In this document: piece by piece, positions 1 to 12,500 of the stretch
How positions within the stretch are numbered: position 1 is the stretch's first letter
Layout of the letters: each line of letters starts with the position of its first letter
Assembly (NCBI GenBank): GCA_007748055.1
Contig: CP036279.1
Coordinates: forward strand, 1,674,001-1,738,000
Source of the DNA: Kolteria novifilia
GTDB taxonomy: Bacteria; Planctomycetota; Planctomycetia; Kolteriales; Kolteriaceae
Length of the DNA: 64,000 nt
Reading direction: 5' to 3'
The notes under the pieces: generated by a model
Database searches by the model: none
What the model saw: only the letters and a program-made list of their open reading frames with translations
Told to the model about the DNA's origin: nothing
Translations under genes and position numbers: made by a program

Positions 1-562
1 AGTTCGGGACCAAACGCTGGCTCCCTACGCTGACCATCGCCGTCGGGGAACCGACTTGGGACGGCTGTCGAATCACGTTGGGGTAGCTCTCGATTCTTTC
101 CTTACGAGAGTGCTATGCTGCGACCGAAGTTTCCGTTTCTTGAGTTGGGTGTCACCGTTCAGACAGTGCGGTGGCGAGCTCAAAGTGAATGAACCATTGG
201 GTTCAAGATAACGTCCCACTAGCTGGGATCGCTTGAACCGGGGTGACAGCGGGAATCGATCGAAGCTCGACTACGGACCTGCCTGTAGCGGCGGGACGAT
301 GGGGACCGAAACTTTTCGTTGTGGAGTTGCGAATCGCTTCAAGGACTTCGAAGCGAGTTGTGGGTTCATGGATGATGGGCGCCAGGAAGGTCTGCTCATA
401 GTGTTTGCGCGCAGGGCTTGAGGCGAATTCGCCTCGAGTGTCGACGCTGTCTTTGCTTAGTCAGTGGCAAGCGTCTATGTCGACCTTCCTCACTTTCTAT
501 TGATTGACCATTCGTTCGCGGGGCGGAATGTCTCTCCATTCCTAATGCCGAGGGGTACCGGT
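1..562. other. Upstream region, no recognisable gene
   Basis: No convincing gene is visible before the first giant gene. A frame open from the window edge to about 210 could be the tail of a gene cut by the window, but its translation is Arg/Leu/Cys-rich and not recognisable. The other short frames here show no family features. The giant gene's promoter is presumably in this stretch, but no -35/-10 pair stands out. Confidence 0.4.
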
Positions 563-3500
563 ATGCGCTTGCCTTTCTCGATTCTTCCAGCGGAAGCTCG
601 TACGGATCGACGTCCGAGGAAAACGTCTCGCACGGCAAGTACTCCACCACTTGGGGTCGAAGCGCTCGAGCAACGCTCGGCGCCTTCCGGAAACATCTAT
701 GCGATGATTCCGTTCCTCCCCTCGCTCTACGGGCTCTGGAACGGGCTGGCCGTCAACGAGGAGGAGAGCGTCGCCGGCAAGCAACCACCCAGGAACCTCC
801 CACCCATCGAAGATCTGCCGTTCTTTATGGGCGACCCCATGCGGGAGGAGACGCTCGGCAAAGAATCGGAGTCCGAGTCGAAGAAGCGTTCGCCGCAACC
901 ACCCCGGATCGACCCGAGCCTCTTCTACAATCAGACCACGACCGCCGAGCAGGCGGATGAGCCCGATCCCTTCAATCCGATTGCCGATCTCTTCGCTGAA
1001 GAGCCCGAGACGAGTCAGTCGGGATCGCGGCAGCGACCGCGTGGAGACCAAGGAGGGGCCGAACCGGTTCGTGCGGAACTGCCTGGGCCGACCGAGTCCA
1101 TCATCGCCGTGGCCGGCGGATCGGGCGGTGCTGGCGGGGGAACTGGCAGTGGAGGCGCCCGCGTTCAGCAACCCCGGTCGTCCGATGGGGCAGGCAGCGA
1201 CGAAGGGTCGAGTTCGGATGGAGCTGGGCTAAGTGTCGAGTCATTGACAACGAGCGAGCTTGTCTCGGTCGATCCAGCCGTTGCCACTCCCAGTTCCAGC
1301 GTTGCCGCGACAGCGTCGGGGGCCAAGGACGCGGGGGCGAACCTCGCCACCGAACCGCTGACGATGTTCCTCTCGTCGGGATCGCTCTCGGCCGTCGACG
1401 ATTCGTACTCGGTCCAGCATGGGGAGACGCTCGATGTCTCGGGTGGCGGCGGCTATGGGTACGGCTACGGATATGGATACGGCTATGGGGGCAGCGTCAG
1501 CGGGGTCATGCTGAACGACACCGTCTCCGGATCGGTGTGGGCCCAGCGGATCCAGAACGTTCAGCACGGCAATCTCTACTTCTATTCCGATGGCTCCTTC
1601 AATTATAGCCCGTACTACGGCTTCGCAGGTACCGACACGTTCACCTACAAGGTGACTGACGGCACGGACGAGAGCAACGAAGCCACGGTCACGATCAACG
1701 TCACCAACAACGCTCCGGTCGCGGTCAACGACAGCTTCGACGTGATGCACGACACCACGCTCGATGTCTCGGGCGGTGGGGGCTACGGCTATGGGTACGG
1801 ATATGGCTATGGTGGAAGTGGCGGCGTGCTTGCCAATGACTCGGACGCCGACAACGACACCTTCTATGCACAACTCGTCAGCGGTCCCAGTCACGGGGCG
1901 CTCAACTGGTTCTACTCGGACGGCTCCTTCCGTTACACGCCCGCTGCCGGTTACGTCGGCTCGGACAGCTTCACCTACAAGGTCAACGACTCCGTCTCGG
2001 ACAGCAACACCGCGACGGTCTCGATCAACGTCGCCAACAGCACGAGTCCGCCGGTCGCCGTCGACGACAACTACTCCATCCACCACGCCGACACGCTCTA
2101 TGCCAACAACTACGGTGGGTACGGGTACGGTTATGGCGCGACGGGCGTGCTCACCAACGACTCGAGCCCCGATCAGCTATCGCTGACCGCCATCCTCGTC
2201 GCCGGTCCCTCGAACGGCAATCTCTCCTACCTGGCGAGCGATGGTTCCTTTTACTACACGCCCAACAACGGCTTCGTCGGTACCGACACCTTCACGTACA
2301 AGGTCTCCGACGGCGCGGTCGAAAGCACGACGGCCACCGTGACCATCAACGTCACGAACGCGGCTCCCAACGCCGTTGACGACGCCTACAGCATCCCTGC
2401 CGACACCACACTCGATGCGGGGGTCGGAGGCGGTTACGGATACGGCTATGGGTATGGCTACGGTTACGGCTATGGCGGCGGGGTGACGACCGCCCCCGAG
2501 AAGCTTCTCGACAACGATTCCGATGCCGACAACGATGCGCTCACCGCGATCCTGGTGTCAGGCCCCAGTCACGGAACGCTCAACTGGCTCTACAATGACG
2601 GCACGTTCCGCTACACGCCCGATACCGGTTTCAACGGCGTCGATACCTTCATCTACAAGGCCAGCGACGGCGCCGAGGAAAGCCTCGCCACGGTCATGAT
2701 CTCGGTCGGCAGCGGTGGCGGCAGCGGCAGCGGACTGACGGCGACCTACCACAACGACGCCTTCCTCGCCTCGAACGCGACGACCCAACTCGATGCGGGG
2801 ATCAACTTCAACTGGGGTAGCGGGGCCCCGACTGCCGGGATCAACGCCGACGGCTTCAGCGTCCAATGGAAGGGCGAGGTCGAACCCGACGAGAGCGGCA
2901 CCTACACGTTCCTGCTCAACAGCGACGAAGGCGTTCGGCTCTGGGTCGACAACCAACTCGTCATCGATGCCTGGGACAAGACGACGCCCGGCGAAGTCTC
3001 GGGGACGATCGACCTGGCCGCCTTCCAGCGAGCCAACGTCATCGTCGACTACCGCGACAACGCCGGCGATGCCTTCGTGACACTGTCATGGCAGAAGCCC
3101 TCCCAAGGGACACCCGAGGTCGTCCCCGTTGGCAGGCTCTACGACGGCTTCACGCAAGCCGCTGTTGTCGGCCTGACCGCCGAATACTTCCAGTATCAGT
3201 TCGGCGAGAAACTGCTCACGCGGGTTGATGAGACAATCGACTTCGACTGGACGACGCTCGGTCCGCACTCGCGCGTCCCCACCGATGGCTTCAGCGCTCG
3301 CTGGACCGGTCAGATCATCGCTCCCGCGACCGACACTTACACCTTCCACGTGACCGCACCCGATGGGCTACGGCTCTACGTCAACAACCAGCTCATCATC
3401 GACGATCTCGATCGCGACGGCGGCGGGGCGATCGAACGGACGGCGACGATCGCGCTCGAGGCGGGCAAACGCTACGAGTTCGGACTCGAGTACGTCGATC

Positions 3501-6500
3501 GCTCGAGTTCCCCGGAGATCGAGCTTCGCTGGTCGCGGACCGGCAATCCAACCCCCCAAATCATCACGAGTAACTACCTGCTCCCCAACTCGGTGGCTGG
3601 CAATGGCGACGGCTTGGTCGGCCGCTACTACGACGACGAGAATCTCACCAGCCACGTCTTCACGCGCGAGGACGCGGTCATCGACTTCGACTGGGCGAGC
3701 GGTTCTCCGGATGCTTCGATCGGTGCCGACACCTTCAGTGTCCGCTGGACAGGCCAGGTGCAAGCTCGCATCTCCGGCGACACGCATTTCAATCTCGTTT
3801 CCGACGATGGCGTCCGGCTCTGGGTCAACGACCAGCTCATCATCGATGCGTGGGACAGCGTCGGGCTGACCAACCATACCGGCGTGATCAACCTCGGCGC
3901 TGGGTCGAAGTACGACATCAAGCTCGAGTACCGCGAGCAGACGGGCGCTGCCCGGGTCCGGCTCTCTTGGTGGGGGAACGGTCTCCCCGAAGAGGTGATC
4001 ATCACCAACCGCCTGGAGGGAGACAACCTGCCGCCGTTGGCGGTGGATGACACCTACGACCTCCATCAGGGAACAACGCTCGAGGTCGCCGCCGCGGGCC
4101 TGCTGGCCAACGACACCGATGCCGACAGCGATCCGCTCACGACGATCCTCGTCGCCGATGTCCAACGCGGGACGCTCTCGCTCGCCGCAGATGGTTCGTT
4201 CACCTACACGCCCGCGGTTGGCTACGTCGGTTCGGACAGCTTTACGTACAAGGTCACCGATGGCGTTGCCGAGAGCGGTGTCGCGACCGTCAATCTCAGT
4301 GTCACCAACAACGTGCCGGTGGCGGTCGATGACAGCTACGAAGTCCCGGACGGGGACGTGCTCGCGGCGGGGGGAGCGACCTACGGCGGTGGTGGGTATG
4401 GATACGGCTACGGCTATGGCACGGGGGCGGTGGTCAACGACCCGGTGAGTCTGCTCGGCAACGACACCGATCTCGATGACGACTCGCTACTCGCCCAACT
4501 CGTCGTCGGTCCATCGAGCGGATCGCTGGACACCTTCAACGCCGACGGCTCGTTCGTCTACATTCCCAACCCAGGCTTCATCGGCTCCGACAGCTTCACC
4601 TACAAAGTCTCCGACGGCGCCGCCGAGAGCAACATCGCCACCGTCACCCTCACCGTGACGGGCACGGCCGTGCTGATCGCCAACGACGATGCCTACTCCG
4701 TCCACCATCGCGACGTGCTCGATGAAACGGGCGGCGGAGGCGGCTATGGTTACGGGTACGGCTACGGATATGGCTACGGTGGCAGCACCAGCGGCGTTCT
4801 TCTCAACGACACCGCCAACGGCTCCTCATGGGTCGAACGGGTTCAGAACGTCCAGCACGGCTATCTCTATCTCTACTCCGACGGCTCCTTCACCTACGAT
4901 CCCAACTACGGCTATACCGGCACCGACAGCTTCACCTACCGCATCCGCGACGGCGTCAACGAGAGCAACGTCGCGACCGTGACCATCAATGTCACCAACA
5001 CGGCACCCGTCGCGGTCAACGACAGCTTCGACGTGATGCACGACACGACGCTCGATGTCACGAGCGGCGGTGGTGGGTATGGGTACGGCTACGGTTATGG
5101 CTATGGGTACGGCGGGAGCAGCAGCGGCGTCCTCGTCAACGACACCGATGCCGACAACGACCCCATCTATTCCCAGCTCGTCAGTGGCCCCAGTCACGGA
5201 ACGCTCAACTGGTTCTACTCGGACGGCACCTTCCGCTACACGCCGAACCCCGGCTACGTCGGCCCCGACAGCTTCACCTACAAGGTCAACGACACCGCCG
5301 ACGACAGCAACACCGCGACGGTCTCGATCAACGTCGCCAACAGCACGAGCCCACCGGTTGCCGTCGACGACAGCTATTCGGTCCATCAGGGCGGCACGCT
5401 CTATGCCAGCAACTACGGTGGCTATGGGTACGGCTATGGCTCGACGGGCGTGCTCACCAACGACTCGAGTCCCGATCAGCTATCGCTGACGGCCACCCTT
5501 GTCGCCGGTCCCTCGAACGGGAATCTCTCCTATCTATCGAGCGATGGCTCCTTCTACTACACGCCCAACAACGGCTTCGTCGGTACCGACACCTTCACCT
5601 ACAAGGTCTCCGACGGCGCTGCGGAAAGTACCGAGGCCACGGTCACGATCAACGTCACCAACTCGGCACCGGTGGGCGTCGATGACAGCTACACGATTCC
5701 CGCGGGCTCCTCTCTCGAAGCCGGCAGCGGCGGCGGCTATGGGTATGGTTACGGATATGGGTACGGCTATGGAGGAGGCACGGTCCACTCATCGGAGTCC
5801 GTCCTCGACAACGATTCCGATGCCGACAACGATCCGCTCACCGCCGTCCTCGTCGCCGGTCCCAGCGACGGCTCGCTCAACTGGTTCTACTCGGACGGCA
5901 CCTTCAGCTACACGCCAAACACCGGATTCCAGGGCGTCGACTCCTTCACCTACAAGGCCAACGACGGCGCCGAGGAGAGCGACCCGGTCCTCGTCACGAT
6001 CGTGGTGGGCGATCCCGCCAGCGTCCCGACGGCCAATGATGATGGCTACAGCGTTCACCAGGGGACGGTGCTCTCCGTCGATGGCTACGGCTCTCCCACC
6101 CTCCTTGCCAACGACGAAAGTCCCAACCAACTCCCGCTGAACGCCATCCTCGCGAGCGGACCATCCCACGGCTCGCTAGACCCGCTGAACGCCGACGGCA
6201 CCTTCACCTACACTCCCGGCGCCGGCTTCGTCGGAACCGACACCTTTACCTATCGGGTCAACGATGGGGCACTGGAAAGCAATCTGGCGACCGTCACCAT
6301 CACGGTCACCAATACCGCTCCCGTGAGCGCCACCGACAGCTACGACATCATCCACGACCGAACGCTGACCATCGATGCCTCCAGCGGCGTTCTGGCCAAC
6401 GACAACGACGACGACAGTGATGCCTTGACCGCGATCCTCGTCGCCGATGTTCAGCACGGTGTTCTCGACCTCGACGACGATGGATCGTTCACCTACACCC

Positions 6501-9500
6501 CCGCGGCGGGCTACTTGGGATCCGATTCTTTCAGCTACAGGCTGTTCGATGGCGCCGAGGAGAGCGGGACAGAGACGGTCTCCCTGACGGTGACCAACAA
6601 CGCACCGGTCGCCGTGGCCGATGGCTACAGCGTCCTCCACGATCGCGTGCTGACTCGTGATGTCGTGGGCGGTCTCTTGGCCAACGACTCGGACGCCGAC
6701 AGCGATGCGCTGACGGTCGTCTTGGTCGCCGATGTGCAGCAGGGATCGCTGGAACTCGAAACCGACGGCTCGTTCATCTACACCCCCGCAGCCGGCTATG
6801 TCGGCGCCGATTCGTTCAGCTACAAGCTCTCCGATGGGGCCGAGGAGAGTGCGACCGTCACCGTCTCGCTCACCGTGACCAACACCGACCCGGTCGTCGC
6901 CGACGACGCCTACACCGTCGTTCACGATCGCGCGAACGTCATCGCGATCGCTCAAGGAGTTCTCGCCAACGACACTGACGCCGACTCCGATGCGTTGACG
7001 CCCACGGTGATCGCGGATGTGCAGCACGGCCTATTGGAGTTGGCGGCCGACGGTTCCTTCACCTACACGCCCGCCGCAGGCTACACGGGTCCCGATAGCT
7101 TCACGTACCAGGTCTCCGATGGCGCCGTCGACAGTCTCGTCGCCACCGTCACGCTTACCGTGGTCAACACCGCGCCCATCGCCACCGATGACAGCTACAG
7201 CACGGTTCACGATCAACCGCTAACGGTCGTCGCGGCCGGTGTCCTGACGAATGACAGCGACGCCGAGAGCGATCCGTTGACCCCCGTCGTCGTCACCGAC
7301 GTGGCCCACGGGACGCTGGAACTCGCCGCGGACGGTTCGTTCCTCTACACGCCGGCCGCCGGCTATGTCGGCGCCGACTTCTTCACGTACAAGGTCGATG
7401 ATGGGCTCGATGAGAGCGGCGTCGCGACCGTGACGATCGATGTCACCAACACCGTTCCCGTGGGCGTCGACGATAGCTACAGCCTCTACCACGACCGAAC
7501 GCTCACCGTCGGTGCGAGTGGCGTCCTCGGCAACGACACCGACGGCGAGAATGACACCCTCACGGCAGCGCTCGTCACCGACGTCCAACACGGCACACTG
7601 GCACTCGCTGCCAACGGTTCGTTCATCTACACGCCGGCCGCCGGCTACGTCGGTTCCGACAGCTTCACCTACGAGGCCTCCGATGGTCTCCAAACAAGCA
7701 ATCTCGTGACCGTCTCCCTCGACGTCACCAACACCGCCCCGATTGCCGCCGATGATGTTTACGGCGTCTTGCATGACCAGGCACTCACGATCGATGCCGG
7801 CAGTGGGGTCCTCGCGAATGACAGCGATGGCGAGAACGATGGGCTCACCATCACGATCGTCTCCGACGTCCAGCATGGTGTGCTCGCCTTGGAGACCGAT
7901 GGCTCGTTCACCTACACGCCCGACGCCGGTTACCTGGGAGCCGACTCGTTCACCTACACGCTCTTCGATGGCGTGACCGACAGCGGTCTCGCCACGGTGA
8001 CGTTGTCGGTGTCCAACAGCGTTCCCGAGGCACAAGCCGACACCTACTCGGTCATCCACGACCGAGACTTGGACGTTGCCGTTGCGAATGGCGTGTTGGT
8101 CAATGACTCCGATCCCGAATCGGACGCTCTGACCGCATCACTCGTTACGAATGCCCAGCACGGCACCGTCGACCTCGAGGAGGACGGCTCGTTCGTCTAC
8201 ACCCCGACACCGGGCTATGTCGGTCCCGACAGCTTCACCTACATGGCCAGTGACGGCGTCAGCACGTCCAGCATCGTCACCGTCACTCTCGACGTCACGA
8301 ACAATGACCCCGTGGCCAACGCCGATTCCTTTGAAACCAGCCACGGACAGTTGTTGTCGGTTGTTCCGGAGGTCGGTCTGCTCAGCAATGACTTGGACTC
8401 GGACGGTGATGGACTTACGGCGATCAAGGTCACTGATCCGACGCACGGAACACTTGTTCAATTTGAAGCCGACGGCTCGTTTATCTACGAACCTGAGGCA
8501 GGCCATGTTGGCACTGATAGCTTCACCTACAAGGTGAGTGATGGCGTGGGTGAGAGTTCGGTTGTGACGGTCACCATTGGAATCGGAAACACCGCCCCCG
8601 TCGCGGTAGCGGACAGTTACTCGGCGTACCAGGAGACTCCGCTCGTCGTTGCTGTCGGTGCCTCGAGCTTGGTTGCGAACGACTCGGATGCGGACGATGA
8701 TTCACTCCACGCGGTTAGAGTGTCCGAGCCAGCGAATGGTACCATCACGGCATTTGCAGGTGATGGCTCCTTTACCTATCAACCCAATGTAGGCTTCGTC
8801 GGTGTCGATGAGTTCACCTATCTAGTTTCAGACGGTGTGGCCGACAGCAGTGTAGTTACAGTCTCCATCGATGTCGCCTCTAGCGTTCCCGTGGCTCAGA
8901 GTGAGGAATACTTCATTCTGCACGACACCATCCTCAATTCCGTTGCGGGCAACGACGGACTACTTGAAAACGACAGTAGTCCCCTGAGCCTGACGCTGAC
9001 AGCGACGTTAGTCGCTGGCCCGGCGAGCGGGACGCTCACGTCTTTCGCAACCGATGGCTCATTCACCTACGAACCCAACCTCGGATTCGTCGGCGTGGAC
9101 AGCTTCACCTATAAGGTCAATGACGGAACACGCGATAGTGCGGCGGCTACCGTGACCATCCTCGTCAATGGGGCCGCGCCTGTTGGCAATGCGGACTCCT
9201 ACACCATCGTGCACGACCAACTCTTCCGTGCAGGTTATGCTGCTGAACCTGGCGATCCAGTCATTCCTGGGGTTCTCGGCAATGACACGGATAGTGACGG
9301 CAACCAGTTGACGGCAGTCCTCGTTGCAGCTCCGTCCAACGGTCTGCTCCTTGAACTCAACGCGGACGGTTCGTTTGTCTACGCTCCACGACAAGGTTTC
9401 ACCGGGACCGATTCCTTCACCTATCAGGCATCGGACGGGTTGCTCTCGTCCAGTCCCGTCACGGTGACGCTCAATGCAACGAATGAAACTCCGTCAACCA

Positions 9501-12500
9501 CCGATGACGGCTTCAGCGTTCCAGCCGGCCAACGGCTCTTTGCCGGAGTCGATCCTGGTGTTGACGGGGACGATGGACAGGGCGGCGAGGAAGATTCTTT
9601 CGCCTACGACACTCGGACGGTTCTGGACAACGACAACTCGTGGGACGAAGAACCTTCCTTCGTGTCTCTCGTTTCGGGGCCAACAAACGGTGCCTTGTCC
9701 CTTCGTTCCGATGGTTCCTTCATCTACTCACCAAATCATGGCTTTGCAGGAACGGACAGCTTCACCTATGTCGTCCGAGACGGCATCTCCGAGAGCAACG
9801 CCGCGACCGTGACCATCAACGTGGTCGGCAACGTGATCGGTGTTCAGTCCGCTGCCTACACCATTCCGGACAACACTGCCTTGCGGTTCGGACATGAAGA
9901 TCTTGGGGTAGGCGAAGAAGGCGAAAGCAACTCTGTCGTTATCGACGGTTCCTTGCTTGACAGTGCCACGGACGATCACCAGAAGGAATTGACGACGACT
10001 CTCGTCGACTCCCCATCGAACGGACTTCTCACATGGTTCGCGGATGGCACCTTTATCTACAGACCCAACGCTGGATTCACGGGAATCGACACCTTCAGCT
10101 ACAAGGCGACGGATGGAATCTTCGAAAGCTCCATTGCTATCGTCACGATCAACGTTAGCAACGGTGTCCCCATCGCAACCGATGACGCGTATACGATACT
10201 CCACGACAGCCAGCTCTCAGCCCTAGTAGTTCCCCTCGATGAGGACTCGCCGGTTGAGTCCATTCTTTCGAACGACTCCGATCCGGATGGCGACCATCTC
10301 AACGTGTCTCTGGTTGCTTCCGTGAGTAACGGAGTCCTTAATCTCAGTGATTCGGGATCATTCACGTATACTCCCAACGCTGGATTCGTCGGGACAGATC
10401 AATTCACCTATCGAGTGACAGACGGCTCGGACGAGAGCAATGATGCCACCGTCACGATCACCGTTTCCGATGGTGACATTGTCGCCAATGATGACTCCTT
10501 CGACCTGGTCCACGGAAACGTGCTCAATGTCGCCGCGCCGATAGAAGATGATGAGGACGGCGCATCGTCCGCTGGGGGTGTTCCAACCTACGGTGTCCTA
10601 AGCAATGACTCGTTCACGAACGGTGCCTCTCTTTCCGCGATCCTGGTCGACGATGTTGCCAATGGCACGCTCGAGTTCCAACCAGATGGCTCGTTCACCT
10701 ATCATCCGAATCCCGGGTTTGTCGGCGTCGACAGTTTCACGTATCGGGCCACTGACGGAACCTACCAAAGTGAACTAGCCACCGTTTTGATCAATGTGAC
10801 CAACGAAGGAGTCGTTGCGCAGAATGACACTTTTACCGTCGCACATGATCGGAGCCTTCAAGTACCTGAACCGACTGAGTTCGAGACTGAGGAAGGCTAT
10901 CTCGACGACTACTACAACCGCTTCTTCTACGGCTACGGGTACGGCACCGGGAGTCAGCTCGGTGTTCTATCGAATGACCAAATTGTCGACGACGACTCGG
11001 TCACGGTGGAACTCGTAAGTGACGTCTCCAACGGTACACTGTCGCTATTGGGGGATGGCAGTTTCGGCTATCGGCCCACGCCTGGATTCGTTGGCACCGA
11101 TTCGTTCACCTATTCGGTCTCAGACGGTGTCACGGACAGCAATGTCGCGACCGTGACCATCCATGTCGTCAATACGGCACCGCAAGCGGTGAATGACGAC
11201 TACACGGTCAAGCACGACGAAACCCTCGTGGCATTCGCTGTCGCCGTCGACAACGATGGAGTATCTGTGCTCGACAACGACAGTGATGCCGAGCAAGATG
11301 CTCTTGAGATCACCGTCGTCGACGATGTCTCGCATGGCACGCTGAGCATGAGTTTCGAAGGATCTTTCACCTACACGCCACATCCGGGTTTCACTGGTGT
11401 TGATACGTTTACGTACCGTTTGTCGGACGGACTTCTGGACAGTCCGCTCGCCACCGTCACGATCAACGTGGTTAACTCAGCCCCCGTTGCGACAGACAAC
11501 AGCTTTGTCGTTGACAGCGGTGAAACGCTCAGCGTCTACGGATGGGATTTAGGCAACAGCGGTTCCAATGGCTCCGGCACGGGCCTAGTTAACAACGACT
11601 ACGACCGAGATGGCGATGAGATTCTGGCATCAGTCGTGACGGGCCCTGCAAATGGCACTCTTGTTCTCAATGCGAGTGGATCCTTCGACTACGTCTCCGA
11701 TACGGGATTCTCGGGCACCGACTCCTTCACCTACAGCGTCAGTGATGGGATTGCGACAAGTAACGTCGCCACGGTGACGATCACGGTTGAAGCGGTAGCC
11801 CCCATGGCGGCTCCTCTCATGGCACCGTTGGCGATCACGCAGGGGATACCTCCCACGTTCGACTCAGCCTTCGTTGATCAAGAAACTCTCGAGCAAGGCA
11901 CGCAACAAGCACTCGTCCTCCCAAGCACGGGGGTTGGCGGAGCCGGTCCGTTGTTCGCGCCCATGGCGGCGACGCAACCAGATGACCCAGCAGTCGAAAC
12001 AGATGATCCGTGGGCTCAGCAACACCAGCAGTTCCTACAAGAGATCAGGGCCATCAAGGAAGGTCTAGATGACGATCTTGAGGATCTCAACGAAGAATTC
12101 AGAGATGCGCAGATCGGATTCGAGCAAGACCGTTTCGCGGCTTGGTTGACTCTCTCATTGGGCAGCGGTGTAGAGTTGGCAAACTGGATGCACTCGATGG
12201 CTGAAGAGGCGAATGGACAAGCGTATAGCCAGGCACTGAGGGATTCAAAGGACGCCTACGAAGACGCCGTCGAAGAAAACGACTCAACGTACGAGACGAG
12301 AGTCTCCAATGCCCAACGAACGTACAATCAATCCGTCGAGTCGGCGAAAGACACCTATGAAGCGGCGGTCGCGAACGCGCGATTGCAGTTCGACCAGACC
12401 GATGAAGAAGAGAGCGAGGTTTATCGAGCGGCGATCGCCGATGCGGATGAGGCCTACGATAGTGCGATCGCCGCAGCCGAACAGACACTCCGCGATGCTA

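Noticed and set aside
464-562. Upstream GTG start for the giant toxin
   Set aside because: The extra 33 residues lack signal features, and ATG 563 has a clear ribosome-binding site and the expected basic N-terminus.
1430-1500. Gly-Tyr repeats as a nucleotide-level minisatellite only
   Set aside because: Codons vary while Gly-Tyr is kept, so selection acts on the protein repeat; reported as part of the coding repeat instead.
1241-2086. 281-codon minus-strand frame opposite the giant gene
   Set aside because: Val/Asp/Arg-rich antisense shadow of the cadherin-like repeats; the same pattern recurs wherever the repeats occur on the + strand.
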